A stretch of 64,000 nt of DNA from Fervidobacterium nodosum Rt17-B1 (GTDB taxonomy: Bacteria; Thermotogota; Thermotogae; Thermotogales; Fervidobacteriaceae): assembly GCF_000017545.1 (NCBI RefSeq), contig NC_009718.1, positions 1,426,001 through 1,490,000 of the forward strand, written 5' to 3'. Within the stretch, counting starts at the first letter, position 1. Each line of letters begins with the position of its first letter. The notes beneath the pieces are model-generated. The model did no database searches. It was not told where the DNA came from and saw only the letters and a program-made list of their open reading frames with translations. Below, piece by piece: positions 27,157 to 34,947 of the stretch. Position numbers and translations under genes: made by a program.

Positions 27157-28265
27157 ATTTTTTCGAATATCAATCCCAACTGATTAGCGAATGTTTTCCC
27201 TATTTCTACAGAAAGCTGACCAAAAGCATTTTCACTTTCAAAGTTATCTAAATTCAGAAAAGCTACTATTTCATTGTTAATTACTATTGGAATGGCTAAT
27301 GTTGATTTTATCTCTTCTGTTTTACCAGAATCTCTCAGTTGTTCAATTTTCTCATCAGGTAAATTCTGTTTATCGAAACTTCCAATCCTCTTTATTATCT
27401 TTAATTCTCTTGTATATCCTTGAGCCAATTCTTCTGGTTTGAGTTTTATTTTTGAAAGTGTTTCAAAATCATATCCAACTACCGCGGAAAAAACAAAAAA
27501 GTCATTTTCTTTTGTCAATACACTTCCCGCTTGTGCTCCAGGAATGATTTTTACAGCATAATCAAGCAATAATTGATATGTAGGCTCAAGAACGCCTTTA
27601 AGTAAAGATTGGGAAAGTTCACTAATTGCTTGCAAGGCTTTTTTGTGAGTTTCTTCCACTTTTCTGTAATTTCTCTCTGCTATGAGAACTACAGAAATTA
27701 GTAACAACAATACTATGGAAAAAACACTTAAAGCGATACTTATATCGGCTATGCTTGGTTTTATGTAATAGCGCAGATTGTACACAAAAGGTTTGCCAAA
27801 CTTATTAATTTCCAAATTCTTTACTCCCATGTAATCGACTATTTTTTGTGCAGAAAATACAGCTATAGCTACTTTGTCTTGGATATTTTTCTCACCAAAG
27901 CTATCGTATATTTTGAATTCCACATATATCTTTGTTTGGTCAGATGAAATTTTATACAAAGAGTCAAATTCTGGTTTTTTATTTTCAATATGTACCTCTT
28001 CCGTAAAGGGGTAATTTTTTGTAATTCCCTCGAATTGTTCCACTAAAAATTTTTTATCATCATTAATCACAGCATCATACATTTCGTCCCACTGGAAAAA
28101 ACTGAGCGATATAGAATTTGAAAATAATTCAACATTTCTTTGAAAGGTACTTTTAAATGTTTCCACAAAAGAATTTAGGTATAAATTCAAAAATGTATAT
28201 GGTACTATTATTAACACAGTGGTGATAATAGTAAAATAAATAATCTTGTTTATATTTTTTCTCAT
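27144..28265 (-). CDS. Membrane sensor with GAF domain (5' part of a split diguanylate cyclase)
   Basis: 373 residues. A first membrane helix (IIYFTIITTVLIIVPYTFLN), an extracytoplasmic sensor of about 130 residues containing FFQWDEMYDA as in CHASE-type sensors, a second helix near residue 180, then a GAF-like domain (about 210-370). The end, LGLIFEKIWNI, runs into a stop just where a linker to the GGDEF domain is expected. In the -1 frame it continues directly into that domain. If the frameshift is real, sensor and enzyme are separated and c-di-GMP synthesis through this protein is probably lost or reduced. Confidence 0.85.
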   Translation of the reverse strand: MRKNINKIIYFTIITTVLIIVPYTFLNLYLNSFVETFKSTFQRNVELFSNSISLSFFQWDEMYDAVINDDKKFLVEQFEGITKNYPFTEEVHIENKKPEFDSLYKISSDQTKIYVEFKIYDSFGEKNIQDKVAIAVFSAQKIVDYMGVKNLEINKFGKPFVYNLRYYIKPSIADISIALSVFSIVLLLLISVVLIAERNYRKVEETHKKALQAISELSQSLLKGVLEPTYQLLLDYAVKIIPGAQAGSVLTKENDFFVFSAVVGYDFETLSKIKLKPEELAQGYTRELKIIKRIGSFDKQNLPDEKIEQLRDSGKTEEIKSTLAIPIVINNEIVAFLNLDNFESENAFGQLSVEIGKTFANQLGLIFEKIWNI

Positions 28266-28391
28266 TTTCTTTCAAAACCTCCAAAAGAGTTAAAAATTAA
28301 AAATTTCCCGAATCAATTTTACCACACTTTGGTATTAATATAGTATAATTTTGGTAAGACTATGTTAAACTATTCAAAGGAGGCAATTTTT

Positions 28392-29321
28392 ATGATTTTC
28401 ACTCTAACTATGAATCCATGCCTTGATAGGTACATTTATGTTGATGATTTGATCGTTGATGATACTATAAGGGCAAAGAAAATAGTTGATTACCCTGCAG
28501 GAAAAGGTATCGATGTTTCGAGGGTTATCAGAGAACTTGGAGGAGTTTCTATAGCTATCGCACTCGTTGGAGGAGATACTGGCAGAAAACTCGAAGAGAT
28601 GCTTGACAAGGAAGGGGTTATATACAGCTCGATCAGAGTTCCTCAAGAAACGAGGATGAATATAATTTTAGAGTCAAACAAAGGGCAGTATAGAATAAGT
28701 ATGCCCGGGGAAAAGATTAGCGTTAAAAAACTACAAGTTGTCCTCGAAGTTCTTCAAGCGCTTGTTCGAGAAAAAGATGTTGTTGTAGTTTCAGGTAGTC
28801 TTCCGAAAGGCGTTGCTGCAGAATTCTACACGGGGATTATCTTTACGCTCAAGCAATGGGGAGCAACTGTTTACTTCGATGCTGATGGAGACAAGCTAAA
28901 AGCAGGACTAATCGGTCAACCTGACTATATAAAGCCTAACTTACATGAATTTCAAAGACTTATTGGAAAGCACGTAAGTACTCGTGAGGAAATAATAAGT
29001 GAAGCAAAGAAAATTATAGACATCCACGAGCTTCAAGGTATTCTGCTTACACTTGGTGGAGAGGGTGCGTATCTTATCACAAAAGAAAAAGTATTGTTCA
29101 CAAAAACAATAAAAGTTAATGTAAAAAGTGCCGTAGGCGCGGGTGACTCGTTCCTAGCTGGATTTGTTTTTAAAAAGGCAGAAGATGCAAGCGATGAAGA
29201 AGCGTTAAGATGGGCAAATGCCGCGGGAACTGCAGCAGTTATGACCCCTGGTACCAGATTGTGTAGAAAAGCAGATGTAGAAAGATTAATAGATAGAATA
29301 GAAGTGGAAAGAATTGAGTAA
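28392..29321 (+). CDS. PfkB-family sugar-phosphate kinase (1-phosphofructokinase/tagatose-6-phosphate kinase type)
   Basis: 309 residues. TLTMNPCLDRYIYVDDL at the start and AGKGIDVSRVIRELGG are the FruK/LacC subgroup signature. VSGSLPKGV and the anion hole/catalytic base SAVGAGDSFLAGF complete the ribokinase fold. It phosphorylates a ketohexose phosphate to the bisphosphate; fructose-1-phosphate or tagatose-6-phosphate are the usual substrates. ATG 28392, 8 nt after AAAGGAGG, is chosen over an in-frame ATG at 28362. Stands alone, ended by a strong terminator. Confidence 0.88.
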   Translation: MIFTLTMNPCLDRYIYVDDLIVDDTIRAKKIVDYPAGKGIDVSRVIRELGGVSIAIALVGGDTGRKLEEMLDKEGVIYSSIRVPQETRMNIILESNKGQYRISMPGEKISVKKLQVVLEVLQALVREKDVVVVSGSLPKGVAAEFYTGIIFTLKQWGATVYFDADGDKLKAGLIGQPDYIKPNLHEFQRLIGKHVSTREEIISEAKKIIDIHELQGILLTLGGEGAYLITKEKVLFTKTIKVNVKSAVGAGDSFLAGFVFKKAEDASDEEALRWANAAGTAAVMTPGTRLCRKADVERLIDRIEVERIE

Positions 29322-29328
29322 AATACAA

Positions 29329-29356
29329 AAATGCGGGCATAGAAATGCCCGCATTT
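29329..29356. terminator. Bidirectional terminator between PfkB kinase and aglA
   Basis: A 12-bp perfect stem (29329-29340 with 29345-29356) and AGAA loop followed by GTTTTTT; aglA faces it from the other side. Confidence 0.9.
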
Positions 29357-29369
29357 GTTTTTTGCAAAT

Positions 29370-30788
29370 TTAATTTTCGATTATCTTTTTCATTTCTGCA
29401 ATTACAAACGGATAAAGTTCATCGATTAATTTCTTAACTTGCTCACTACTTTTTGTTCTCCAGTCCCGTTCAATTATATCCGCGACGAGTTTTGTATCTT
29501 TTTTCAAAAACGCCTCAAGCGCTTGTTTAGCTAATAAAACTCTTGGCTTTATATACCAGTTAATAACTCTCTCTGGTAGGTGTGTTTCTTCAAATTCGAT
29601 ATTTTCACCACTCACCCATGCGCATATTTCAACAGCAACATCATCGTCTATACCTTTTATCTTACCTTTGTTTATCATATTAACGACGAATCGCCTTTTT
29701 GTACCATTCACAACGCTATCAATAAATGGAACATGCTGTTCGCCACTTAGTTTTTCACTATCAAGTAATTCATTAACCATGTTTTTCCAATCATCTTCTA
29801 GCCAAGGCATTAAGTTCATGGAATCTTTTACTTTTTCCAACGTAAGACCATTTTCGATAGCTGTTGCAAATTGGTTGATGATTTCGACAACTTTGTATAA
29901 TTGTTCTACATACCATTTCCAACCTAATTCCGAATCGGCACCACCCCATGGTTCACCATACCATCTTTTCTTTGTTTCTAAATCCCTGTGGTATTTCCAT
30001 GTCGAATTTCTCACAGTATCGCCTATTGGGAATAGTCCATAAAAATCGTACATATCCCATGCAACAGGTGACAATTGGTCGTCAAATGGATTTGATGGCT
30101 TGTGTTGAATTTTACCTTTGTATTTATCGATTTCCGGGTAAAGATCTTTCCCATCTTTTGTTGTAAATTTTGTTAGCCAAATACCGTGGTTGACACCACC
30201 CACTTGCCAATCATATTCTTTCACCCCAATTAAATTGGCCAAACTCTCAACTGCATAGTGCCCGTGACAAAAGCCTACCATTTTTATTGATGTTTGCGTC
30301 GAAACCAGGGTTGTACCTTCAAACACTGGATTTGCAGCTTGCAAATACCAGGCGTTAGGTGCAAATTTTTCAATCATCTTAGCTATTTTCAAAAAAAGTG
30401 AAAATTGATTCCAATTTGTTAGATTAAGATAGTCAGAAACGAAGTTATAATTTTGTGCGTCGATACCTCTATAATACCCATGCTTTTCACCAATTGCTCT
30501 AACTTTATCAAGGTAATCGTGACCTCCAGCCATAGCGGTGTTAATTACAAAATCTGCTCCCTCTATGGCTTTTTGCATATCAGTTGTTGTTTCAATGTCA
30601 AGATTTGCATCAAATACTCGAGATAATTCCTTCGTAAGAACATACACGTTATGAAGCCTTCTTTCATCGATATCCATAAGTACAACATGCGAACCTTTTA
30701 ATTTTTGAACTTTGCACAGATCGGAGACAATTTTCATAGAAAAAACAGCACTACCAGCGCCGATAATGGCTATTTTTAAATTCTCCAT
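29370..30788 (-). CDS. aglA: GH4 alpha-glucosidase, AglA type
   Basis: 472 residues. NAD-binding IGAGSAVFSMKIVSDLC at the start, then DFVINTAMAGGH, YYRGIDAQNYN, LQAANPVFEGTT, the metal-binding GFCHGHY cysteine/histidine motif, and GVNHGIWL. These blocks agree closely with Thermotoga AglA as I remember it, an NAD+/Mn2+-dependent alpha-glucosidase using a redox elimination mechanism. It cleaves maltose and similar alpha-glucosides in the cytosol. A LacI-type palindrome lies about 100 bp upstream. RBS is GGGGGTGAT. Confidence 0.93.
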   Translation of the reverse strand: MENLKIAIIGAGSAVFSMKIVSDLCKVQKLKGSHVVLMDIDERRLHNVYVLTKELSRVFDANLDIETTTDMQKAIEGADFVINTAMAGGHDYLDKVRAIGEKHGYYRGIDAQNYNFVSDYLNLTNWNQFSLFLKIAKMIEKFAPNAWYLQAANPVFEGTTLVSTQTSIKMVGFCHGHYAVESLANLIGVKEYDWQVGGVNHGIWLTKFTTKDGKDLYPEIDKYKGKIQHKPSNPFDDQLSPVAWDMYDFYGLFPIGDTVRNSTWKYHRDLETKKRWYGEPWGGADSELGWKWYVEQLYKVVEIINQFATAIENGLTLEKVKDSMNLMPWLEDDWKNMVNELLDSEKLSGEQHVPFIDSVVNGTKRRFVVNMINKGKIKGIDDDVAVEICAWVSGENIEFEETHLPERVINWYIKPRVLLAKQALEAFLKKDTKLVADIIERDWRTKSSEQVKKLIDELYPFVIAEMKKIIEN

Positions 30789-30886
30789 AAAATCACCCCC
30801 AAAAATTTTTTGAGAATTTTTCGACGTAATTTATTTAAAATTATAACACCTCAAATCTAATTTTTTTATTATTTATTTCTTTTTTT

Positions 30887-30896
30887 GAAACGTTTC
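30887..30896. promoter_or_regulatory. LacI-type operator upstream of aglA
   Basis: The 10-bp perfect palindrome GAAACGTTTC shares the AACGTT core with the site before the symporter. It lies 99 bp upstream of aglA, between it and the IS110 element. Confidence 0.55.
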
Positions 30897-31081
30897 CAAA
30901 AAGGTGTAAAAATTTTCAAAAAATGTGAGAAAATATATATGCACAACTTCACCTTAGAGATTTCCGGTAATAAGTCAAGAGGAGAAAAAATAGAAAAATA
31001 AAAAACCTAGTCAACACTTTGACTTTCAATAACTTAATATTTCACTTTCATTCTTCACATACTTGATTTCGTTCTTTTTAC

Positions 31082-32239
31082 CTATTTCATCGGTACATAC
31101 GGTACGTTGTTCTTTAGTAAATAATACACTAAATTTACTAATTTCCTTGCAGTTAATATTAGCGCTCTCATGTGTTTGTGTGTTGTTGCTTCTGCGTACT
31201 TTTTGCGATAATATTCTTTGTATACAGGATCGTATGTCTTTACTCCGTTCGCTGCCATTACTAGGTATGTTCTTAGATACTTGTTCCCTTTTTTCGTTAG
31301 TTGGTTGTTTTCTGATTTGTAATTTCCACTTTGATTGATTGTCCATACAAGCCCTGCGTATGATGCTAACGCTGAGGCTTTTTCGAAACGATTGATGTCT
31401 CCTATTTCGGCTATAATTCCAGCTGCAGTTATTTCTCCTATCCCTTTGACTGTTGTTAGTGTGTTCGAAATTACTTTAAGTAATTTACTTATTTCTTTCT
31501 TTACTAGTTCGATTTGTTTTTCATAGTGCTGTATCAAATCGATAGTGGAAACAATAGATATTCTCAGAGTGTTTGAAGGATTAACAGACAACCTCAAGGC
31601 ATCTTTAGCAAGAGTTTGGAGTTTTTCTGCTAAGACTTGTGAAGAGACATTGTGTCTGGAAATTTTCGCAATATATTCAAATAACTCTTCAATTGGCATG
31701 TTTGCGATTTCTTCGATTGTATAATCTTTAAGCAGGCATTCGAAAGTCTTATTTAGTTTAAAGTCAAGTTTAGGGAAATAAAGAGAAACATACGAATAGA
31801 GCCTAAGTTTCAATCGAGCGATATCTTCGTTGAACTTTAAATAAAGTCTGGTGAGATTACGAAGCTCAGAGATGATATATGAGTTATTGACAAAAGGGAC
31901 TAAAGACTCAGGAAATTTAGAAGCGATAGAGAAAATAAGTTCAGCATCGATTTTGTCAGTTTTAGGACGATTGAGAATTTTGCGATAGAGCTTAATGTTA
32001 TCAGTTTTAACCCAAAAGACAGGTACGTTGTTTTGAAAGAAGAAGTTAGCGACATTAAAAGAAAAAACACCAGTTGATTCAAGGACAAGAGAAAAATCGG
32101 AAGAAGAAGCAAAAGCTTTGTTAAAAAGTTCAACAATACCTTGAGGAGAGTTCTCAACAGTCCCACTACCGATGAAATCAGAAAAGAAAGAAAGATAGTT
32201 CTTTGAGACATCAATAGCTAAAATAGCCAAAGGAATCAC
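31082..32239 (-). CDS. IS110-family transposase (RuvC-like DEDD plus C-terminal serine domain)
   Basis: 385 residues. The DEDD N-terminal domain shows ILAIDVSKNYL, VLESTGVFS and KTDKIDAELI. The C-terminal transposase_20 domain has VKGIGEITAAGIIAEIGD and ASYAGLVWTINQSG, with Ser and Gly residues suiting the recombinase serine region. No interruptions. It is predicted to act with a bridge RNA encoded just upstream. GGAGGTGAT precedes the start. Confidence 0.95.
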   Translation of the reverse strand: MIPLAILAIDVSKNYLSFFSDFIGSGTVENSPQGIVELFNKAFASSSDFSLVLESTGVFSFNVANFFFQNNVPVFWVKTDNIKLYRKILNRPKTDKIDAELIFSIASKFPESLVPFVNNSYIISELRNLTRLYLKFNEDIARLKLRLYSYVSLYFPKLDFKLNKTFECLLKDYTIEEIANMPIEELFEYIAKISRHNVSSQVLAEKLQTLAKDALRLSVNPSNTLRISIVSTIDLIQHYEKQIELVKKEISKLLKVISNTLTTVKGIGEITAAGIIAEIGDINRFEKASALASYAGLVWTINQSGNYKSENNQLTKKGNKYLRTYLVMAANGVKTYDPVYKEYYRKKYAEATTHKHMRALILTARKLVNLVYYLLKNNVPYVPMK

Positions 32240-32246
32240 CTCCGGA

Positions 32247-32325
32247 TTGAGTACAGCCTTACAACCTCGCGGTACATAAGAAAACGAGGCAAAACATTTT
32301 CCGGCAAGTAAAAAGCTGTACTCTA
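32247..32325 (-). ncRNA. Candidate IS110 bridge RNA (core fold)
   Basis: Directly upstream of the transposase start, a 9-bp stem (32249-32257 with 32315-32323, GAGTACAGC with GCTGTACTC) encloses a second 5-bp stem (32265-32269 with 32285-32289, CCTCG with CGAGG) and internal loops. This is the position and nested-loop design expected of the bridge RNA whose loops pair with donor and target DNA. The full transcript probably extends towards 32400. The fold was drawn by eye. Confidence 0.5.
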
Positions 32326-32448
32326 GTTAGGCAATCTTATTTAAGAGAACAAAGTCTCAAGGAGGGGCAACCTGAAACTATTTTACCAGAGGTGTTAAAA
32401 AATATGCATTCAATTTTCAAAGACCAATTTTAATTTTTACCGAACTTA

Positions 32449-34008
32449 TTATACGAGATCTTTTCCGGATAAATATACACTGTAGAGTGGAGAAATTTCG
32501 GAATTCTTGAGCTGCCAGCTCTTGCCGTCAAAGATAGCGTATTTGCCATCGAAGAAGAAAGCATAAAGACTGCTATTCACCATCAAGATAGAAACAGCAC
32601 AACTTGGATAGTTGTAAATTCTCGAAGCCTTTCCGTTTTTTGTATCAAAAGTGTATACATTTCCCGCGTTTGTGCCTATGTATATCACATTGCCACTGTA
32701 TGATAGAGCCGTTATCCACTCGCCCTCGAGTTTTAAGACAGGTTTAATGCTCCACCTGTCTGTTTTCTCGAGCAAATAGACTTTTCCGAGTGAGCCTACG
32801 TAAAAGAGATTATCTTTGAGCTTTAGGTAACTGATTAAAGCGTCTTCAGTTACGATAGACGCAGTCAATTTTCCGCCTTTCAATAAAAAGAGCTTTCCAG
32901 AGCCTGAGCCGACTACGATTTCATCCTTTGCCTCAGCAACGAATCGTGCAGATGTGCCTATATTGTATGACCATTTAAGCAAACCCGTTTGAATGGAATA
33001 ATTCTCAACATTTCCATTTTCCCTTGCAACGATAAGTTCATTATTCTTGTAGGATTTTATTATCTTGGCTGAAGAGAAGAAATGCCTTGGCGACTTAGCT
33101 TTATAATCACCCGTAATTGAATATGAATATATCTCCCCCTGCCTGTTGCCTGCAAAAATCGTTGCTCCAACAACCTTCAGAGTACTTACCTCCGATGGCG
33201 AAACATTAATCTTACGCATCTTCTTAAAAGATCCAGCTTTCTTCTCAAATAAAAAAACACTGCCCAACTGTGAAACATAAAGATAGTTACCTTGACTATC
33301 GATTGCCTCGACAGGTGAATCCAAAGAAAGTACCTTTCTGTATTTAACATCCCTGCCAACTATCTGAAACTCATAAACAGTACCATTTGCTGTTCCCACG
33401 ATGAGAGAACTCTCCATAATACTCATCGCATTAACCATAGAACCCAACTCGAACATTTTCACCAAAGAAAAATCAGCTATGTTGGAAAAAACAACACGCC
33501 CATTCTCATCTCCGCTGACTAAGAAATCACCAAAGACAACGATCTTGCGTACCCACGCATCGTGGTACTTCAAACGTTTAAAAAGCTTGAAATCTTTCCA
33601 TACCAAGATACTGTTGTCCGAACCGCCTGAAAACAGATAGTTCTTGTAGAAAGATAGCGTAAAAACAGAAGCTGTATGCCCCTTTAACGTATAGAGGAAT
33701 TTTAGGTTCGATTTATCGTACACCCTAATCTCATTATCTGGCTTATACCCTCCAACAGCTATATATTTATCACTCAGCGCAACGCACCTTGCCCAGCTAC
33801 TGTGAGTTGTAACTGTGTTTAGGAGCACGAGCTCCTTACTCCACACTTTTAACGTTCCATCTGCGCTTACTGAATAAATCAAATTACCGTCTGTTTGGAG
33901 CTCCCAAACGGCATCTTTGTGACCAAAGAGGACGAAATCGAGGGGGAATGAAAGTGTTGTCAGCAAAATAACGAAGACGAAAATAGCAGGAAATGGACTT
34001 CTCTTCAT
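32449..34008 (-). CDS. Secreted WD40/PQQ-like beta-propeller protein
   Basis: About 519 residues. A signal peptide (KRSPFPAIFVFVILLTTLSFP) is followed by WD40-like repeats: FGHKDAVWELQTDGNLIYSVSADGTLKVW, then TLKGHTASVFTLSFYKNYLFSGGSDNSILVW, and at least eight weaker blades with DG or NG turns. No enzymatic residues are seen; it is probably a binding scaffold outside the membrane. ATG 34008, 13 codons inside the open frame, has GAGGT 9 nt ahead and gives a proper signal sequence. Divergent from the helicase operon; an extended -10 (TGTATAAT, 34061-34068) fits its promoter. Confidence 0.75.
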   Translation of the reverse strand: MKRSPFPAIFVFVILLTTLSFPLDFVLFGHKDAVWELQTDGNLIYSVSADGTLKVWSKELVLLNTVTTHSSWARCVALSDKYIAVGGYKPDNEIRVYDKSNLKFLYTLKGHTASVFTLSFYKNYLFSGGSDNSILVWKDFKLFKRLKYHDAWVRKIVVFGDFLVSGDENGRVVFSNIADFSLVKMFELGSMVNAMSIMESSLIVGTANGTVYEFQIVGRDVKYRKVLSLDSPVEAIDSQGNYLYVSQLGSVFLFEKKAGSFKKMRKINVSPSEVSTLKVVGATIFAGNRQGEIYSYSITGDYKAKSPRHFFSSAKIIKSYKNNELIVARENGNVENYSIQTGLLKWSYNIGTSARFVAEAKDEIVVGSGSGKLFLLKGGKLTASIVTEDALISYLKLKDNLFYVGSLGKVYLLEKTDRWSIKPVLKLEGEWITALSYSGNVIYIGTNAGNVYTFDTKNGKASRIYNYPSCAVSILMVNSSLYAFFFDGKYAIFDGKSWQLKNSEISPLYSVYLSGKDLV

Positions 34009-34132
34009 CTCGTACAACCTCACAATGACAATCATAGGGATATTCACCTTGTTCAGAGTTATTATACACCTATTGTTAAGAATCTAACTTTATCTCTAAG
34101 CAATATAAAGATTTCAATAAAATTAATTGTGA

Positions 34133-34162
34133 TTGACTTTAACAAGTCAAAAGTGATAAAAT
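34133..34162 (+). promoter_or_regulatory. Promoter with overlapping palindrome for the helicase operon
   Basis: TTGACT (34133-34138) is followed after 18 bp by TAAAAT (34157-34162). The -35 is part of a perfect inverted repeat, TTGACTT-TAAC-AAGTCAA (34133-34150), a likely repressor site. The first gene starts 66 bp downstream of the -10. Confidence 0.65.
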
Positions 34163-34227
34163 TCATATAGATATAAACTGAAACAGGCAAAGTGAAACAG
34201 TATTGTATCTGAAAGGGGATTGATATT

Positions 34228-34947
34228 ATGTCTCTTGATTCGCTAGTTGGTTATATGATGTTTTCTGTAATTATCTCTGTTGTTACTCTAGTACTTGCAA
34301 TTGCCTATGGCGTCGTGATTTATTTTGCCATAAGGAAAACAAGAGAAATGTTGTTAGAAATTCATTCATCATCAAAGCAATTATTCGAAATTGTTCAGCG
34401 CATTGAACAAAGGAGTGAAGTACTAAATACTGTGGACTTAAGGTTACAAGCCATAGAGATGCGACTGAAGGAGCTCAAGGAAGCTGTTTCTAACCAATTC
34501 TATGAAACAAAAACAAACTTATCAGAAATAGGTAGCTCCTTAGATGATACCATGAATCACATAGGGGAGATTGATTCTAAACTTATTAGACTAAACCAAA
34601 TTTTCGAACAAAATAAGGAAACTATAGAAAGACAGCTGAAAGAAATCGGAGAAAACGTTTCTAAACGATTTGATGAAACAAAACTGAATATATCCAAAAT
34701 AATTAATTCCTTGGATGAAACTAAGAGTCGAATAGAAGAAGTAGATTCTAAATTATTAAGGCAAAACCAAATTCTTGAACAATACCAAGAAACTCTAAAA
34801 GAGTTACTTGAATTAAATACTAGAACGAGCGATTTGATTTCACAAACGGAAATGCTAAAGATAGAAATTCAAAGACTCAGGGACGTTCTAAACGAACCAT
34901 TAGATCTCTCAGAGTGGGTTGATGGAAATGGAACAAGCAAAGAATGA
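34228..34947 (+). CDS. Membrane-anchored coiled-coil protein with internal repeat
   Basis: 239 residues. One N-terminal membrane helix (about 8-34) is followed by a Lys/Arg segment and then an almost uninterrupted coiled coil (about 40-220). Two tandem copies of a 57-residue unit lie at about 81-135 and 138-192; each contains an F-(Y/D)-E-T-K block, a SLD block and DSKL. The shape recalls RmuC or chemoreceptor-like coiled coils, but there is no enzyme domain. Its end overlaps the helicase gene by 29 nt, so the two are co-translated and probably work together. RBS AAAGGGGAT. Confidence 0.8.
   Translation: MSLDSLVGYMMFSVIISVVTLVLAIAYGVVIYFAIRKTREMLLEIHSSSKQLFEIVQRIEQRSEVLNTVDLRLQAIEMRLKELKEAVSNQFYETKTNLSEIGSSLDDTMNHIGEIDSKLIRLNQIFEQNKETIERQLKEIGENVSKRFDETKLNISKIINSLDETKSRIEEVDSKLLRQNQILEQYQETLKELLELNTRTSDLISQTEMLKIEIQRLRDVLNEPLDLSEWVDGNGTSKE

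Larger units (their letters stand above)
31030..32400 (-). mobile_element. IS110-family element (ends approximate)
   Basis: A transposase gene plus a non-coding stretch of about 160-200 bp upstream, as in IS110. This family lacks terminal inverted repeats and makes no clear duplication, so the ends cannot be set from one copy; the coordinates are an estimate. Confidence 0.7.

Noticed and set aside
27150-27170. Classical programmed -1 slippery heptamer in the cyclase gene
   Set aside because: The A-run does not allow both tRNAs to re-pair after a slip, so simple mutation, error or polymerase slippage is more likely.
31026-31346. Separate small protein overlapping the IS110 transposase end
   Set aside because: It lies in the transposase coding sequence in another frame and has no start signal or domain.
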